64,000 nt of DNA from Pseudomonas sp. G2-4 (GCF_030064125.1 NZ_CP125957.1:1674001-1738000); one strand, 5' to 3'; numbered from the stretch's first letter, positions 53,183 through 62,681 are shown. Notes: generated from the sequence alone by a model not told the origin. Numbers and translations: made by a program.

Positions 53183-54889
53183 ATGCAATCGTCGTCGGAG
53201 CCGCTGACGGTCCTGATTGCCGAAGACAGTGCCGCTGACCGACTGCTGCTGTCGACTATTGTCCGCCGCCAGGGCCATCACGTGCTCACTGCGGCTGACG
53301 GCGCCGAGGCGGTGGACGTCTATCTGGAGCAGCGCCCACACCTGGTGTTGATGGATGCGATGATGCCGGTGATGGACGGCTTCGAAGCTGCGCAAAAAAT
53401 CAAGCAGTTGGCCGGGGACCAGTTGGTCCCGATCATTTTCCTCACGTCGTTGACCGAAAGCGAAGCCTTGGCCCGTTGCCTGGAGGCTGGCGGCGACGAT
53501 TTCCTGGCCAAACCCTATAACCAAGTGATCCTGGCCGCCAAGATCAAGGCCATGGACCGCTTGCGTCGATTGCAAGCCACCGTCGTGGAGCAGCGTGACC
53601 AGATTGCCCGGCACCATGACTACCTGCTCAACGAGCAGCGGGTCGCCAAGGCCGTGTTCGACAAGATCGCCCATTCCGGCTGCCTGAGCGCGCCGAACAT
53701 CCGTTACCTGCAATCGCCCTATGCCTTGTTCAACGGCGATTTGTTGTTGGCCGCGTTCAATCCGGCTGGCGACATGCACATCCTTTTGGGCGATTTCACC
53801 GGCCATGGCCTGCCGGCGGCGGTCGGCGCTATGCCGCTGGCGGAGGTGTTCTACGGGATGACCGCCAAGGGCTACGGCCTGGCGCAGATCCTGCGGGAGA
53901 TGAATGCCAAGCTCAAACGCATTCTGCCGGTGGATATGTTCTGTTGCGCGACGCTACTGTGCCTGAGCTTCGAGCGTTGTACGGTGGAGGTCTGGAATGG
54001 CGGCATGCCCGATGGTTACCTGCATGACAGCCTCACTGGCGTGCGTACGCCGTTGCCGGCGCGGCACCTGCCATTGGGCGTGCTCAAGCCTCAGTTATTC
54101 GATGACCGCACCGAAGTGCACCCGATGGCGCTGGGGGACCGGGTATTCCTGTTGTCCGACGGTGTGATCGAGACCAGCGACGATAATGACCAACCGTTTG
54201 GAGTGGAGGGGCTGCAGCAGGTGTTTGCGCAGAACCGTGAGCCCGACCGTCTTTTTGAAGATATTCAGCAGGCGCTTCGGGATTTTCGCGGCGAGGCCCG
54301 GGACGACTTCAGCATGGTGGAGGTGCGCCTGGTCGCCCCAGGGCAACTCAACCCGCCGCCGCCGGTCTATTCCGATAGCGGGCAATCCAGCCCGCTGGAC
54401 TGGTCGGTGAGCTTCGAGTTTCGAGCGCAGACGCTCAAGCGGTTCAACCCCATGCCGTACCTATTGCAGTTGCTGCTTGAGGTTCATGGGCTCAGAGCCC
54501 AGAGTGGTGCCCTGTACAGCGTCATGTCCGAACTCTATTCCAATGCGTTGGAGCACGGAGTGCTGGGGCTTGATTCGAGCATCAAGCATGACGCGTCGGG
54601 TTTTGCGCAGTACTACAAGGAGCGCAACAGGCGTCTGGACGAGCTGAGTGATGGTCACGTGCGGGTGCATTTGCACGTGACCCCCCACGGTGACGGTGGT
54701 TGCCTGGTCGTCGAGGTGGAGGACAGCGGCCAGGGTTTCGATGTCGCCCGGGTGCTGGCGCGGCCGCTGGACAGTGATCGATTATCCGGTCGGGGCCTGA
54801 GTCTGGTGCGGCAGTTGAGCCATCAGGCCTGTTGGTCCGACGATGGTCGTAGTGCCAGCGTGAAGTTTTTCTGGGAGGCTCTGGCATAA
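53183..54889 (+). CDS. hsbR: Response regulator with PP2C phosphatase (HsbR-type)
   Basis: A 568-residue protein with a receiver domain (Asp58 in VLMDAMMPVMDG), a central PP2C-type serine phosphatase domain (about 165-390, GDFTGHGLPAAVGAMPLAEV) and a C-terminal HATPase-like kinase domain (about 430-568, ELYSNALEHGVL, DSGQGFD). This is the HsbR arrangement, in which phospho-relay input switches phosphatase and kinase activity on HsbA. The start is uncertain: ATG 53183 is chosen, and TTG 53174 would add three residues. Confidence 0.87.
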   Translation: MQSSSEPLTVLIAEDSAADRLLLSTIVRRQGHHVLTAADGAEAVDVYLEQRPHLVLMDAMMPVMDGFEAAQKIKQLAGDQLVPIIFLTSLTESEALARCLEAGGDDFLAKPYNQVILAAKIKAMDRLRRLQATVVEQRDQIARHHDYLLNEQRVAKAVFDKIAHSGCLSAPNIRYLQSPYALFNGDLLLAAFNPAGDMHILLGDFTGHGLPAAVGAMPLAEVFYGMTAKGYGLAQILREMNAKLKRILPVDMFCCATLLCLSFERCTVEVWNGGMPDGYLHDSLTGVRTPLPARHLPLGVLKPQLFDDRTEVHPMALGDRVFLLSDGVIETSDDNDQPFGVEGLQQVFAQNREPDRLFEDIQQALRDFRGEARDDFSMVEVRLVAPGQLNPPPPVYSDSGQSSPLDWSVSFEFRAQTLKRFNPMPYLLQLLLEVHGLRAQSGALYSVMSELYSNALEHGVLGLDSSIKHDASGFAQYYKERNRRLDELSDGHVRVHLHVTPHGDGGCLVVEVEDSGQGFDVARVLARPLDSDRLSGRGLSLVRQLSHQACWSDDGRSASVKFFWEALA

Positions 54890-54919
54890 TCGGGCCATTC
54901 TTGATCAGGGAGCGAACAA

Positions 54920-55264
54920 GTGAGTGAGATTCATCTGGACCGCGATGTGCTCAGCACATTGAAGGAAGTCATGGAAGATGGGTATCTGGAGTTGCTGGAT
55001 ACTTTCCTCAACGATTCCGAAGCCCGCCTGCGTGTGCTGCATGAGGCCCGGGACGCTGAAAAGCTGAGCGCCACGGCCCACAGCTTCAAGGGCAGTAGCA
55101 GCAATATGGGCGCCATCCGCCTGGCCGAGCTGTGCGGAGAGTTGGAACAGCGTGCCAAGCAGCCGTCATTGGGCGGTATCGAGAAACTGGTCAGCGAAAT
55201 CGACAGTGAGTTCGCCCATGTTCGAATCCTTTGCAGGGAAGAGCGCGAAGGCTTTCGCTGCTGA
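54920..55264 (+). CDS. hptB: Histidine phosphotransfer protein HptB
   Basis: A 114-residue single Hpt domain. The phospho-accepting histidine is His54 in ATAHSFKGSSSNMG. It starts at a GTG after GGGAGCG. It would relay phosphate from hybrid kinases to the adjacent HsbR-type regulator, linking surface sensing and motility. Confidence 0.88.
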   Translation: MSEIHLDRDVLSTLKEVMEDGYLELLDTFLNDSEARLRVLHEARDAEKLSATAHSFKGSSSNMGAIRLAELCGELEQRAKQPSLGGIEKLVSEIDSEFAHVRILCREEREGFRC

Positions 55265-55286
55265 GAACCGAGCGCTGTGCAGACGT

Positions 55287-55302
55287 TGGCCCGCCCCTTG
55301 CA
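55287..55302 (+). promoter_or_regulatory. Sigma-54 promoter of fliK
   Basis: TGGCCCG-N4-TTGCA with exact GG-N10-GC spacing, 51 bases before fliK. Confidence 0.75.
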
Positions 55303-55352
55303 TTGTCCTCTTCCGACTGTACCTATGATTCCAGTGCAGCGGAGATCTTTTT

Positions 55353-56714
55353 ATGCCCGTTATGCCCAATACACTGCTCCAGGCCAATGCCCAGGCCAAG
55401 CCTCAGGCCACCGTCAATTCACCGGCAGCGGCCCCGGACCTCGGGAATAAAGCCTCCAACTTCGCGCAGGTCTTCGCCCAGCAGGCGCCCGCCAAATCAT
55501 CGGCAGCCCCTGAGCCAACGGTGAAACAGGTACGCGACAAGTCTTCCGACAACACCGTCAAAAAGGACAACGGCAACGAAACCGCTGCCGCCCCGGAACC
55601 GACGGTTGCCGATAGCGGCAAACCCTTGCCCGCTGACAACCCGGCCACTGCCGGCGACAAGCCATCCAGTGACGACAGCAGCGACAAAGCTGAAACTCCG
55701 GTGGCGGAGGCTGTTCCTGGCGACCCGACACTTGATCCTGCGTTGCTCCCGGAGGTGGTTGCGCCAGTCGCTACCGTTGAAGCGGCGCCCGCGCCTGTGG
55801 TGGTCACGACTGAGCCCCAAGTAGCGGCTACGGTGTCTGGCCCGGTGGCTCCCGCGCCAGTTGCTGCCCCCGTGGTCGATCCAGGGTTCGACCCCCAGGC
55901 CGATCCGCTCGATGCATTGCCGGCCTTGCGGTTGGCGATGGAGCAGGGCGGTCATGTTTCCGCTTCCAGTCAGGCGCAGTCTAAAACCGCTGCGGCGGCA
56001 TCGCTCGACGGTGAGCCGACTTCGGCCCAGACGTTTGCCGCAGGCATGGCGAGCATGCTCACTGTGCAAGCCGATCAGAACAGCACCGAATCCGGCAGCC
56101 AGGGCGGCGACAAAGCATTCAGCGGCTTGATCAGCGACGGCCTCAAGGACCTGACCGCCGCTTCCAGTGACACCCGTGTGGACGATTTCGCCAACCGCCT
56201 GGCGGCGCTGACCCAGGCTGCCACGCCAAAGACGGCCAACGCGGTGCCGGTCAACCAGCCCATCGCGATGAATCAGAGTGGTTGGACTGAAGAAGTGGTC
56301 AACCGGGTGATGTACCTGTCCAGCGTCAATCTCAAGGCGGCCGACATCCAGTTGCAACCCGCCGAACTCGGGCGCCTGGATATCCGGGTGAACATGGTTC
56401 CGGACCAGCAGACCCAGGTTACCTTCATGAGCGCCCATCCTGGCGTGCGCGAGGCCCTCGAAGGCCAGATGCATCGCCTGCGGGACAGCTTTGCCCAGCA
56501 GGGCATGGGCCAGGTCGACGTCAGCGTGTCCGATCAGTCTCGCGGCTCGCAGAACCCGGATCAGCAAGCGCAGCAGCAGGCACAGGCCGGCCGTGTCACA
56601 TCGAGTGGTGGGCGGGTGGATGCGGCAGATGAAAACCTGCCGGCCAGTATCGCTGAAGTTGCGGCCGCCACCACCAGCGTCATCGGCTCCAGCGCGGTCG
56701 ATTTCTACGCCTGA
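55353..56714 (+). CDS. fliK: Hook-length control protein FliK
   Basis: A 453-residue secreted ruler protein. The N-terminal two thirds are low-complexity and rich in Ala, Pro, Val and Thr, as usual. The conserved C-terminal FliK domain (about 315-395, LQPAELGRLDIRVNM and HPGVREALEGQMHRLRDSF) triggers the export switch. GGAG lies upstream of the first ATG; a second ATG three codons later is possible. Confidence 0.93.
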   Translation: MPVMPNTLLQANAQAKPQATVNSPAAAPDLGNKASNFAQVFAQQAPAKSSAAPEPTVKQVRDKSSDNTVKKDNGNETAAAPEPTVADSGKPLPADNPATAGDKPSSDDSSDKAETPVAEAVPGDPTLDPALLPEVVAPVATVEAAPAPVVVTTEPQVAATVSGPVAPAPVAAPVVDPGFDPQADPLDALPALRLAMEQGGHVSASSQAQSKTAAAASLDGEPTSAQTFAAGMASMLTVQADQNSTESGSQGGDKAFSGLISDGLKDLTAASSDTRVDDFANRLAALTQAATPKTANAVPVNQPIAMNQSGWTEEVVNRVMYLSSVNLKAADIQLQPAELGRLDIRVNMVPDQQTQVTFMSAHPGVREALEGQMHRLRDSFAQQGMGQVDVSVSDQSRGSQNPDQQAQQQAQAGRVTSSGGRVDAADENLPASIAEVAAATTSVIGSSAVDFYA

Positions 56715-56728
56715 TCCCATGATGTCCC

Positions 56729-56819
56729 CTGTGGGGGCGAGCTTGCTCGCGATAGCGTCGGTTCAGTCAACACGCCAGTGACTGATAACACGCTATCGCG
56801 AGCAAGCTCGCTCCCACAG
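56729..56819. repeat. REPIN between fliK and fliL
   Basis: Inverted CTGTGGG-GCGAGCTTGCTCGCG arms with a short spacer, ending 59 bases before the fliL sigma-54 site. The left arm has a G for A change at position 56735 or so. Confidence 0.92.
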
Positions 56820-56877
56820 TGTTTTTTGTATAGTCGCAAAACCCCGTAGCGCCCACCATCCCGCTCTCAGACACTTC

Positions 56878-56893
56878 TGGCATAACACTTGCT
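56878..56893 (+). promoter_or_regulatory. Sigma-54 promoter of fliL operon
   Basis: TGGCAT-N5-TTGCT, one base from consensus, 52 bases before fliL. Confidence 0.9.
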
Positions 56894-56944
56894 CCAGCCT
56901 TGCCGTGCAACAGTGAAAACCCCGATTAGTGACGGATTATTGGC

Positions 56945-57448
56945 ATGGCGAAGAGTGAAGCAGCAGCTGTAAAAGACCCTGCAACCAAAGGCAAGCTCAA
57001 GCTGATCATCATGATCGTGGTGGGTTTGCTCCTGGCGATCGGTGTGTCCGTGGGGGCGACCTGGTATTTCATGCACAGCGCTCAAAGCAAGCCTGCGGTG
57101 GCGGTAGAAGCCGCGCCGGTGGGTAAGCAGCCGGCGATTTTCGAGCCCATGGCACCGGCCTTCGTGGCCAACTACACCCAGAACGGTCGTCAACGCTACA
57201 TGCAGGTGAGCATTACCCTGCTGGGCCGCAATCAGGCTGACCTGGAAGCGCTGCGGGTGCACATGCCGCTGATCCGCAATAACCTGGTGATGCTGTTTTC
57301 CGGACAGAATTTCGACACCCTGGCCACTCCAGTCGGCCAGGAAATGCTGCGTCAGAAAGCCACGGCCAGCGTGCAGGAAGTGGCTCAGAAAGAGCTCGGC
57401 AAAGTGGTGATCGAACAGTTGCTTTTCACTAACTTCGTATTGCAGTAG
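56945..57448 (+). CDS. fliL: Basal-body associated protein FliL
   Basis: A 167-residue single-pass inner-membrane protein (membrane helix about 19-41) with a periplasmic FliL domain containing the family segment FVANYTQNGRQRYMQVSITL. It supports stator function. It opens fliLMNOPQR-flhB. Confidence 0.95.
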   Translation: MAKSEAAAVKDPATKGKLKLIIMIVVGLLLAIGVSVGATWYFMHSAQSKPAVAVEAAPVGKQPAIFEPMAPAFVANYTQNGRQRYMQVSITLLGRNQADLEALRVHMPLIRNNLVMLFSGQNFDTLATPVGQEMLRQKATASVQEVAQKELGKVVIEQLLFTNFVLQ

Positions 57449-57457
57449 GAACACGAC

Positions 57458-58426
57458 ATGGCCGTGCAGGACCTGTTGTCCCAGGACGAAATCGACGCGC
57501 TGCTGCATGGTGTCGACGATGGCCTGGTGCAAACCGAAAACGCTGCTGAACCGGGCAGCGTCAAAAGCTACGACCTGACCAGCCAGGATCGCATCGTTCG
57601 CGGACGGATGCCGACCCTGGAAATGATCAACGAGCGTTTCGCCCGGTACACCCGTATCAGCATGTTCAATATGTTGCGCCGTTCGGCCGATGTGGCCGTC
57701 GGTGGTGTACAGGTGATGAAGTTCGGTGAATACGTGCACTCGCTGTACGTGCCCACCAGCCTCAACCTGGTGAAGATCAAGCCATTGCGCGGCACGGCGC
57801 TGTTCATCCTCGACGCCAAACTGGTGTTCAAGCTGGTGGACAACTTCTTTGGCGGCGACGGTCGTCACGCCAAGATCGAGGGCCGTGAATTCACCCCGAC
57901 CGAGCTGCGGGTGGTGCGCATGGTGCTGGAGCAGGCCTTCGTCGATCTGAAGGAAGCCTGGCAGGCGATCATGGAAGTGAACTTCGAGTACATCAACTCG
58001 GAAGTGAACCCGGCCATGGCCAACATCGTCGGCCCGAGCGAAGCCATTGTGGTCTCGACGTTCCACATTGAACTCGACGGCGGTGGCGGCGACCTGCACG
58101 TGACCATGCCGTACTCGATGATCGAGCCGGTGCGCGAAATGCTCGACGCCGGTTTCCAGTCGGACCTCGACGACCAGGACGAGCGCTGGATCAACGCTTT
58201 GCGCCAGGACGTGCTGGATGTCGACGTGCCGATCGGCGCGACGGTCGCCCGCCGTCAGTTGCGCCTGCGGGACATCCTGCACATGCAGCCGGGGGACATC
58301 ATTCCCGTCGAAATGCCCGATGAGATGATCATGCGCGCCAATGGCGTGCCGGCCTTCAAGGTCAAGATGGGCTCTCACAAAGGCAACCTGGCATTGCAGG
58401 TGATCGAGCCGATCGAACGCCGCTGA
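57458..58426 (+). CDS. fliM: Motor switch protein FliM
   Basis: A 322-residue C-ring protein. The N-terminal CheY-binding motif LLSQDEIDALL (6-16) is intact, followed by the middle CheC-like domain and a C-terminal SpoA domain. It controls rotation direction with FliG and FliN. Confidence 0.98.
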   Translation: MAVQDLLSQDEIDALLHGVDDGLVQTENAAEPGSVKSYDLTSQDRIVRGRMPTLEMINERFARYTRISMFNMLRRSADVAVGGVQVMKFGEYVHSLYVPTSLNLVKIKPLRGTALFILDAKLVFKLVDNFFGGDGRHAKIEGREFTPTELRVVRMVLEQAFVDLKEAWQAIMEVNFEYINSEVNPAMANIVGPSEAIVVSTFHIELDGGGGDLHVTMPYSMIEPVREMLDAGFQSDLDDQDERWINALRQDVLDVDVPIGATVARRQLRLRDILHMQPGDIIPVEMPDEMIMRANGVPAFKVKMGSHKGNLALQVIEPIERR

Positions 58427-58497
58427 GCGGTGTCGAACGCCTAAGTTTGTAACGGAATTTAACGTTTTATCTGATTTTTGCCCGCCGAGGACACATG

Positions 58498-58956
58498 ATG
58501 GCTGACGATATGAATACCCAGGATGACCAGGCGCTGGCCGACGAATGGGCTGCGGCCCTGGAAGAAACCGGCGATGCCGGGCAAGCCGACATCGATGCCT
58601 TGCTGGCGGCCGACACCGGCGCTCACGCGTCCAGCCGCCTGCAGATGGAAGAGTTCGGCAGCGTGCCGAAAAATCATGAGCCGGTGACGCTCGATGGTCC
58701 CAACCTGGATGTAATCCTTGACATCCCCGTGTCGATTTCCATGGAAGTGGGCAGCACCGACATCAACATTCGTAACCTGCTGCAGCTCAACCAGGGTTCT
58801 GTGATCGAGCTGGACCGCCTGGCCGGTGAACCACTGGACGTGTTGGTCAATGGCACCCTGATCGCCCACGGCGAAGTAGTGGTGGTCAACGAGAAGTTCG
58901 GCATCCGCCTGACGGATGTGATCAGCCCGAGCGAACGCATCAAGAAGCTGCGCTGA
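58498..58956 (+). CDS. fliN: Motor switch protein FliN
   Basis: A 152-residue C-ring protein with an acidic, alanine-rich N-terminal extension (to about 65) and a C-terminal SpoA domain (DVILDIPVSISMEVG to FGIRLTDVISPSERIKKL). Two adjacent ATGs exist; the second (58498) sits better relative to GAGGA. Confidence 0.96.
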   Translation: MADDMNTQDDQALADEWAAALEETGDAGQADIDALLAADTGAHASSRLQMEEFGSVPKNHEPVTLDGPNLDVILDIPVSISMEVGSTDINIRNLLQLNQGSVIELDRLAGEPLDVLVNGTLIAHGEVVVVNEKFGIRLTDVISPSERIKKLR

Positions 58957-59397
58957 GTGAAAGGTTTCTTCGCAGCAGCCTTGATGCTGCCGTTCAGCGT
59001 GCTGGCAGCCGAACCGGTTGCCACGGCCGCCGCTGCGCCGGCAGTTGGCAGCAGTGGCATCGCCGGGCAATTGGCGCAGCTGGTGCTCGGCCTGTTGCTG
59101 GTGTTGGGCTTGATCTTCTTGCTCGCCTGGCTATTGCGACGGGTGCAGCAGGCGGGGCCGGCTGGCAAAGGGCAGGTCATCGACATCGTCGGTTCCCGCG
59201 CGCTTGGCCCGCGAGACCGGCTGGTGCTGGTGCAGGTCGGCAACGAGCAGATTTTGCTGGGCTTGAGCCCGGGCACCATTACTGCGTTGCACGTGCTCAA
59301 GGAGCCGGTGCAGGTGCCCTCCGCCGAGCAGGCCACCCCCGAATTTGCCCAGCGCCTCATGGAGCTGCTGGGTAAAGATCAGAAGGATAAAAAGTAA
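58957..59397 (+). CDS. fliO: Flagellar export component FliO
   Basis: A 146-residue membrane protein. A signal-like N-terminus is followed by one membrane helix (about 38-60) and a cytoplasmic FliO domain. It starts at a GTG immediately after the fliN TGA, so translation is coupled. FliO assists assembly of the FliP pore. Confidence 0.93.
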   Translation: MKGFFAAALMLPFSVLAAEPVATAAAAPAVGSSGIAGQLAQLVLGLLLVLGLIFLLAWLLRRVQQAGPAGKGQVIDIVGSRALGPRDRLVLVQVGNEQILLGLSPGTITALHVLKEPVQVPSAEQATPEFAQRLMELLGKDQKDKK

Positions 59398-60146
59398 TGC
59401 CGTTGCGCATTCTGTTGGCGCTGGCCCTGATGCTGGCCGCGCCGCTGGCGTTCGCCGCCGACCCGCTGTCGATCTCGGCGATTACCCTCGGCACCAATGC
59501 CGAAGGGGCTCAGGAGTACTCGGTCAGTCTGCAGATCCTGCTGATCATGACCGCGCTGAGTTTCATCCCGGCGTTCGTCATGCTGATGACCAGTTTTACC
59601 CGGATCATCATCGTCTTTTCGATCCTGCGCCAGGCCTTGGGCCTGCAGCAGACACCGTCTAACCAGATCCTCACCGGCATGGCGCTGTTCCTGACCATGT
59701 TCATCATGGCCCCGGTTTTCGATCGGGTGAATCAGGATGCACTGCAACCGTACCTGGCGGAAAAACTTACCGCCCAGGACGCGGTGGCCAAGGCCGAAGT
59801 GCCGATCAAGGATTTCATGCTGGCCCAGACCCGCAGCAGCGATCTGGAACTGTTCATGCGCCTGTCCAAGCGCACCGACATCGCCAGTCCCGATCAGGCC
59901 CCCTTGACCATCCTGGTACCAGCGTTCGTGACATCCGAGCTGAAAACCGCATTCCAGATCGGTTTCATGATTTTCATCCCGTTCCTGATCATCGACCTGG
60001 TGGTCGCCAGCGTGCTGATGGCCATGGGTATGATGATGCTGTCGCCGCTGATCATTTCCCTGCCGTTCAAGATCATGCTGTTCGTGCTGGTGGACGGTTG
60101 GGCGCTGATCATCGGCACCCTGGCGGGCAGTTTCGGCGGTGTTTAG
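59397..60146 (+). CDS. fliP: Export gate protein FliP
   Basis: A 249-residue polytopic protein with a cleavable signal peptide (to about residue 20) and the conserved FliP block [19 protein letters not shown]. Five copies form the core of the type III export gate. Its ATG overlaps the last base of the fliO stop (TAATG). Confidence 0.97.
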   Translation: MPLRILLALALMLAAPLAFAADPLSISAITLGTNAEGAQEYSVSLQILLIMTALSFIPAFVMLMTSFTRIIIVFSILRQALGLQQTPSNQILTGMALFLTMFIMAPVFDRVNQDALQPYLAEKLTAQDAVAKAEVPIKDFMLAQTRSSDLELFMRLSKRTDIASPDQAPLTILVPAFVTSELKTAFQIGFMIFIPFLIIDLVVASVLMAMGMMMLSPLIISLPFKIMLFVLVDGWALIIGTLAGSFGGV

Positions 60147-60169
60147 CCCATTTGTGCGGGTAGGAAGAT

Positions 60170-60439
60170 ATGACGCCTGAAGTAGCGGTAGACCTGTTCC
60201 GCGAAGCACTCTGGTTGACGACCATGATGGTCGCCATCCTGGTGATCCCCAGCCTGTTGGTGGGATTGCTGGTGGCAATGTTCCAGGCCGCGACCCAGAT
60301 CAACGAGCAGACCTTGAGCTTCCTGCCGCGCCTGCTGGTGATGCTGGTCACGCTGATTGTCGCCGGCCCTTGGCTGGTGCAAACCTTCATGGAATACATC
60401 CTGCAGTTGTACGGCAGTATTCCGCAGTTGATCGGCTGA
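60170..60439 (+). CDS. fliQ: Export gate protein FliQ
   Basis: An 89-residue protein with two membrane helices and the FliQ signature FQAATQINEQTLSFLPRLL. AGGA lies 4 bases before the ATG. Confidence 0.97.
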   Translation: MTPEVAVDLFREALWLTTMMVAILVIPSLLVGLLVAMFQAATQINEQTLSFLPRLLVMLVTLIVAGPWLVQTFMEYILQLYGSIPQLIG

Positions 60440-60443
60440 CCGC

Positions 60444-61226
60444 ATGTCGATGCTCGCGCTGACGGACACCCAGATCAGTACCTGGGTGGCGTCATTCATA
60501 CTGCCGCTGTTTCGCGTCACCGCGGTGCTGATGAGCATGCCGGTGTTTGGTACGACCCTGGTGCCGACCCGTGTACGGCTGTATTTCGCCTTGGCAATCA
60601 CGGTGGTCATCGTGCCTGGGTTGCCGCCGATGCCGCCCGTCAATGCCTTGGATCTCAGCGCTCTGATGCTGATAGCCGAGCAGATTCTTATCGGTGTCTT
60701 GATGGGCTTTTCGCTGCAGCTGTTTTTCCAGGCATTCGTGGTGGCGGGCCAGATCATTTCGATCCAGATGGGCATGGCCTTCGCGTCCATGGTCGACCCG
60801 ACCAATGGCGTGACGACGGCGGTGATCGGGCAGTTACTGACGATGCTGGTGACGCTGCTGTTCCTCGCCATGAATGGGCATCTGGTGGTATTCGAGGTGT
60901 TGACCGAGAGCTTCACCACCTTGCCGGTGGGCAGCGCCTTGCTGGTCAATCATTTCTGGGAGATTGCCGGTAAGCTCGGTTGGGTTCTGGGCTCAGCGAT
61001 GGTGCTGGTATTGCCTGCGATCACCGCGTTGCTGGTGGTTAACATCGCCTTTGGCGTGATGACCCGGGCGGCGCCGCAACTGAACATTTTTTCCATTGGT
61101 TTCCCGTTGACCCTTGTGCTGGGCATGGTGATTTTCTGGATCAGCCTGGGGGATATTCTCAACCAGTATCAGCCGCTGGCCACCCAGGCGTTGCAGCTGT
61201 TACGCGACATGGCACAGGCGCGCTGA
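60444..61226 (+). CDS. fliR: Export gate protein FliR
   Basis: A 260-residue polytopic protein of the FliR/SpaR family with six or so membrane segments, and the conserved GMAFASMVDPTNGVTTAVIG region. It completes the FliPQR gate. A second ATG two codons downstream (60450) is an alternative start. Confidence 0.96.
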   Translation: MSMLALTDTQISTWVASFILPLFRVTAVLMSMPVFGTTLVPTRVRLYFALAITVVIVPGLPPMPPVNALDLSALMLIAEQILIGVLMGFSLQLFFQAFVVAGQIISIQMGMAFASMVDPTNGVTTAVIGQLLTMLVTLLFLAMNGHLVVFEVLTESFTTLPVGSALLVNHFWEIAGKLGWVLGSAMVLVLPAITALLVVNIAFGVMTRAAPQLNIFSIGFPLTLVLGMVIFWISLGDILNQYQPLATQALQLLRDMAQAR

Positions 61227-61229
61227 ACC

Positions 61230-62366
61230 ATGGCCGAGAGCGAGAGTGGCCAGGACAAGACAGAAGACCCCACGGAGAAGCGTAAGAAGGAGTCTCGGGA
61301 AAAGGGTGAGATCGCCCGCTCCAAGGAACTCAATACGCTGGCGGTGATGCTGGCCGGGGCAGGCGGGTTGCTGATTTATGGTGGCGGGTTGGCCTTGGAC
61401 CTGCTGGAAATCATGCGGCTGAATTTCTCTTTGCCCCGCGAAGTGCTGCTGAGTCCGGGAGCGATGGGGCAGTATCTGCTGCACTCGGGAAAAATTGCGA
61501 TCCTGGCGGTGCAGCCAGTCCTGATCTGCTTGTTGCTGGCTGCCATCATTGGCCCGATTTCCCTCGGTGGCTGGCTTTTCGCCGGCAAGAGCCTGGCCCC
61601 TAAGTTCAGCCGGATGAATCCGGCTGCTGGCATCAAGCGCATGTTTTCTACCACGGCGCTGATGGAGCTGCTCAAGGCTTTCGGGAAATTCCTGCTGATT
61701 CTATTTGTGGCGCTCACCGTGTTGCAGGCCGACATCGATGACCTGCTGCGCATCGCCCATGAGCCGCTGGAGCTGGCCATCATCCATAGCGTGCAACTGG
61801 TGGGTTGGAGCACGTTGTGGATGGCCTGTGGCCTGATCCTCATCGCTGCCATCGACGTGCCGATCCAGCTGTATCAAAGCAAGCAGAAGCTGATGATGAC
61901 CAAGCAGGAAATACGCGACGAACACAAGGATTCGGAGGGTAAGCCGGAGGTCAAGCAGCGGATTCGCCAGTTGCAGCGTGAGGTGTCCCAGCGGCGCATG
62001 ATGGCGGCGATTCCCGACGCCGATGTGGTCATTACCAACCCGACTCACTATGCCGTGGCGCTCAAATACGACCCCGACAAAGGCAACGCCCCGGTGTTGC
62101 TGGCCAAGGGCAGTGACTTCCTGGCGCTGAAAATCCGTGAAATTGCCGTGGCCAATGGAGTGATGCTGCTCGAATCCCCGGCCCTGGCGCGGTCGATCTA
62201 CTACTCCACTGAGCTCGACCAGGAAATCCCGGGCGGCCTGTACCTGGCCGTGGCCCAGGTACTGGCCTACGTCTACCAGATCCGCCAACACCGCGCGGGC
62301 AAGGGCAAGCGGCCCGATCCGCTCAAGGATTTGCCGATTCCGCCGGATTTGCGGCGCGATTCATGA
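61230..62366 (+). CDS. flhB: Export switch protein FlhB
   Basis: A 378-residue protein with an N-terminal lysine-rich EDPTEKRKKESREKG motif, four membrane helices and a cytoplasmic domain containing the autocleavage site NPTH (in ITNPTHYAVALKY). FlhB changes substrate specificity from hook to filament proteins in response to FliK. Confidence 0.97.
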   Translation: MAESESGQDKTEDPTEKRKKESREKGEIARSKELNTLAVMLAGAGGLLIYGGGLALDLLEIMRLNFSLPREVLLSPGAMGQYLLHSGKIAILAVQPVLICLLLAAIIGPISLGGWLFAGKSLAPKFSRMNPAAGIKRMFSTTALMELLKAFGKFLLILFVALTVLQADIDDLLRIAHEPLELAIIHSVQLVGWSTLWMACGLILIAAIDVPIQLYQSKQKLMMTKQEIRDEHKDSEGKPEVKQRIRQLQREVSQRRMMAAIPDADVVITNPTHYAVALKYDPDKGNAPVLLAKGSDFLALKIREIAVANGVMLLESPALARSIYYSTELDQEIPGGLYLAVAQVLAYVYQIRQHRAGKGKRPDPLKDLPIPPDLRRDS

Positions 62367-62401
62367 GTCTGGCTATCGGCAGCAGTTGAATCAGGCGCAA
62401 G

Positions 62402-62544
62402 AACCTGTGGCGAGGGGATTTATCCCCGCTGGCCGCGAAGCGGCCCCAAACCAGACCTACTCAATTCGCCTGGCATACCTGAATATCCCAGATTCAGGGG
62501 CCGCTTCGCAGCCCATCGGGGATAAATCCCCTCACCACAGGTTC
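62402..62544. repeat. Long REPIN between flhB and flhA
   Basis: Inverted AACCTGTGGCGAGGGGATTT arms, starting at 62402 and ending at 62544, enclose further internal inverted sequence (GGGGCCGCTTCG). This is a third REP variant (GGGGATTTATCCCCG core). It ends 61 bases before the flhA sigma-54 site. Confidence 0.9.
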
Positions 62545-62604
62545 TGCGTCCGGCGGGACATGATTTTCCCTGTAACGCTCTCCATTCCTGCCCCCGACCA
62601 AAGT

Positions 62605-62620
62605 TGGAAGGCTTCTTGCA
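62605..62620 (+). promoter_or_regulatory. Sigma-54 promoter of flhA
   Basis: TGGAAG-N5-TTGCA keeps GG-N10-GC; the -24 element has A for C. It lies 62 bases before flhA. Confidence 0.7.
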
Positions 62621-62681
62621 ACGCCCCGTCTGCGCCCGTTTCGGGCGTCAAAAGTTTGCTTCACAGGCACGGGGAATATTG

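Larger units (their letters stand above)
62367..62681. other. flhB-flhA intergenic region
   Basis: A 315-base gap with a long REPIN, a sigma-54 promoter (62605), a CGCCCG-N3-CGGGCG hairpin in the leader (62633-62647) and, just after it, GTCAAAAGTTTG, which resembles part of a FleQ site. Confidence 0.8.
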
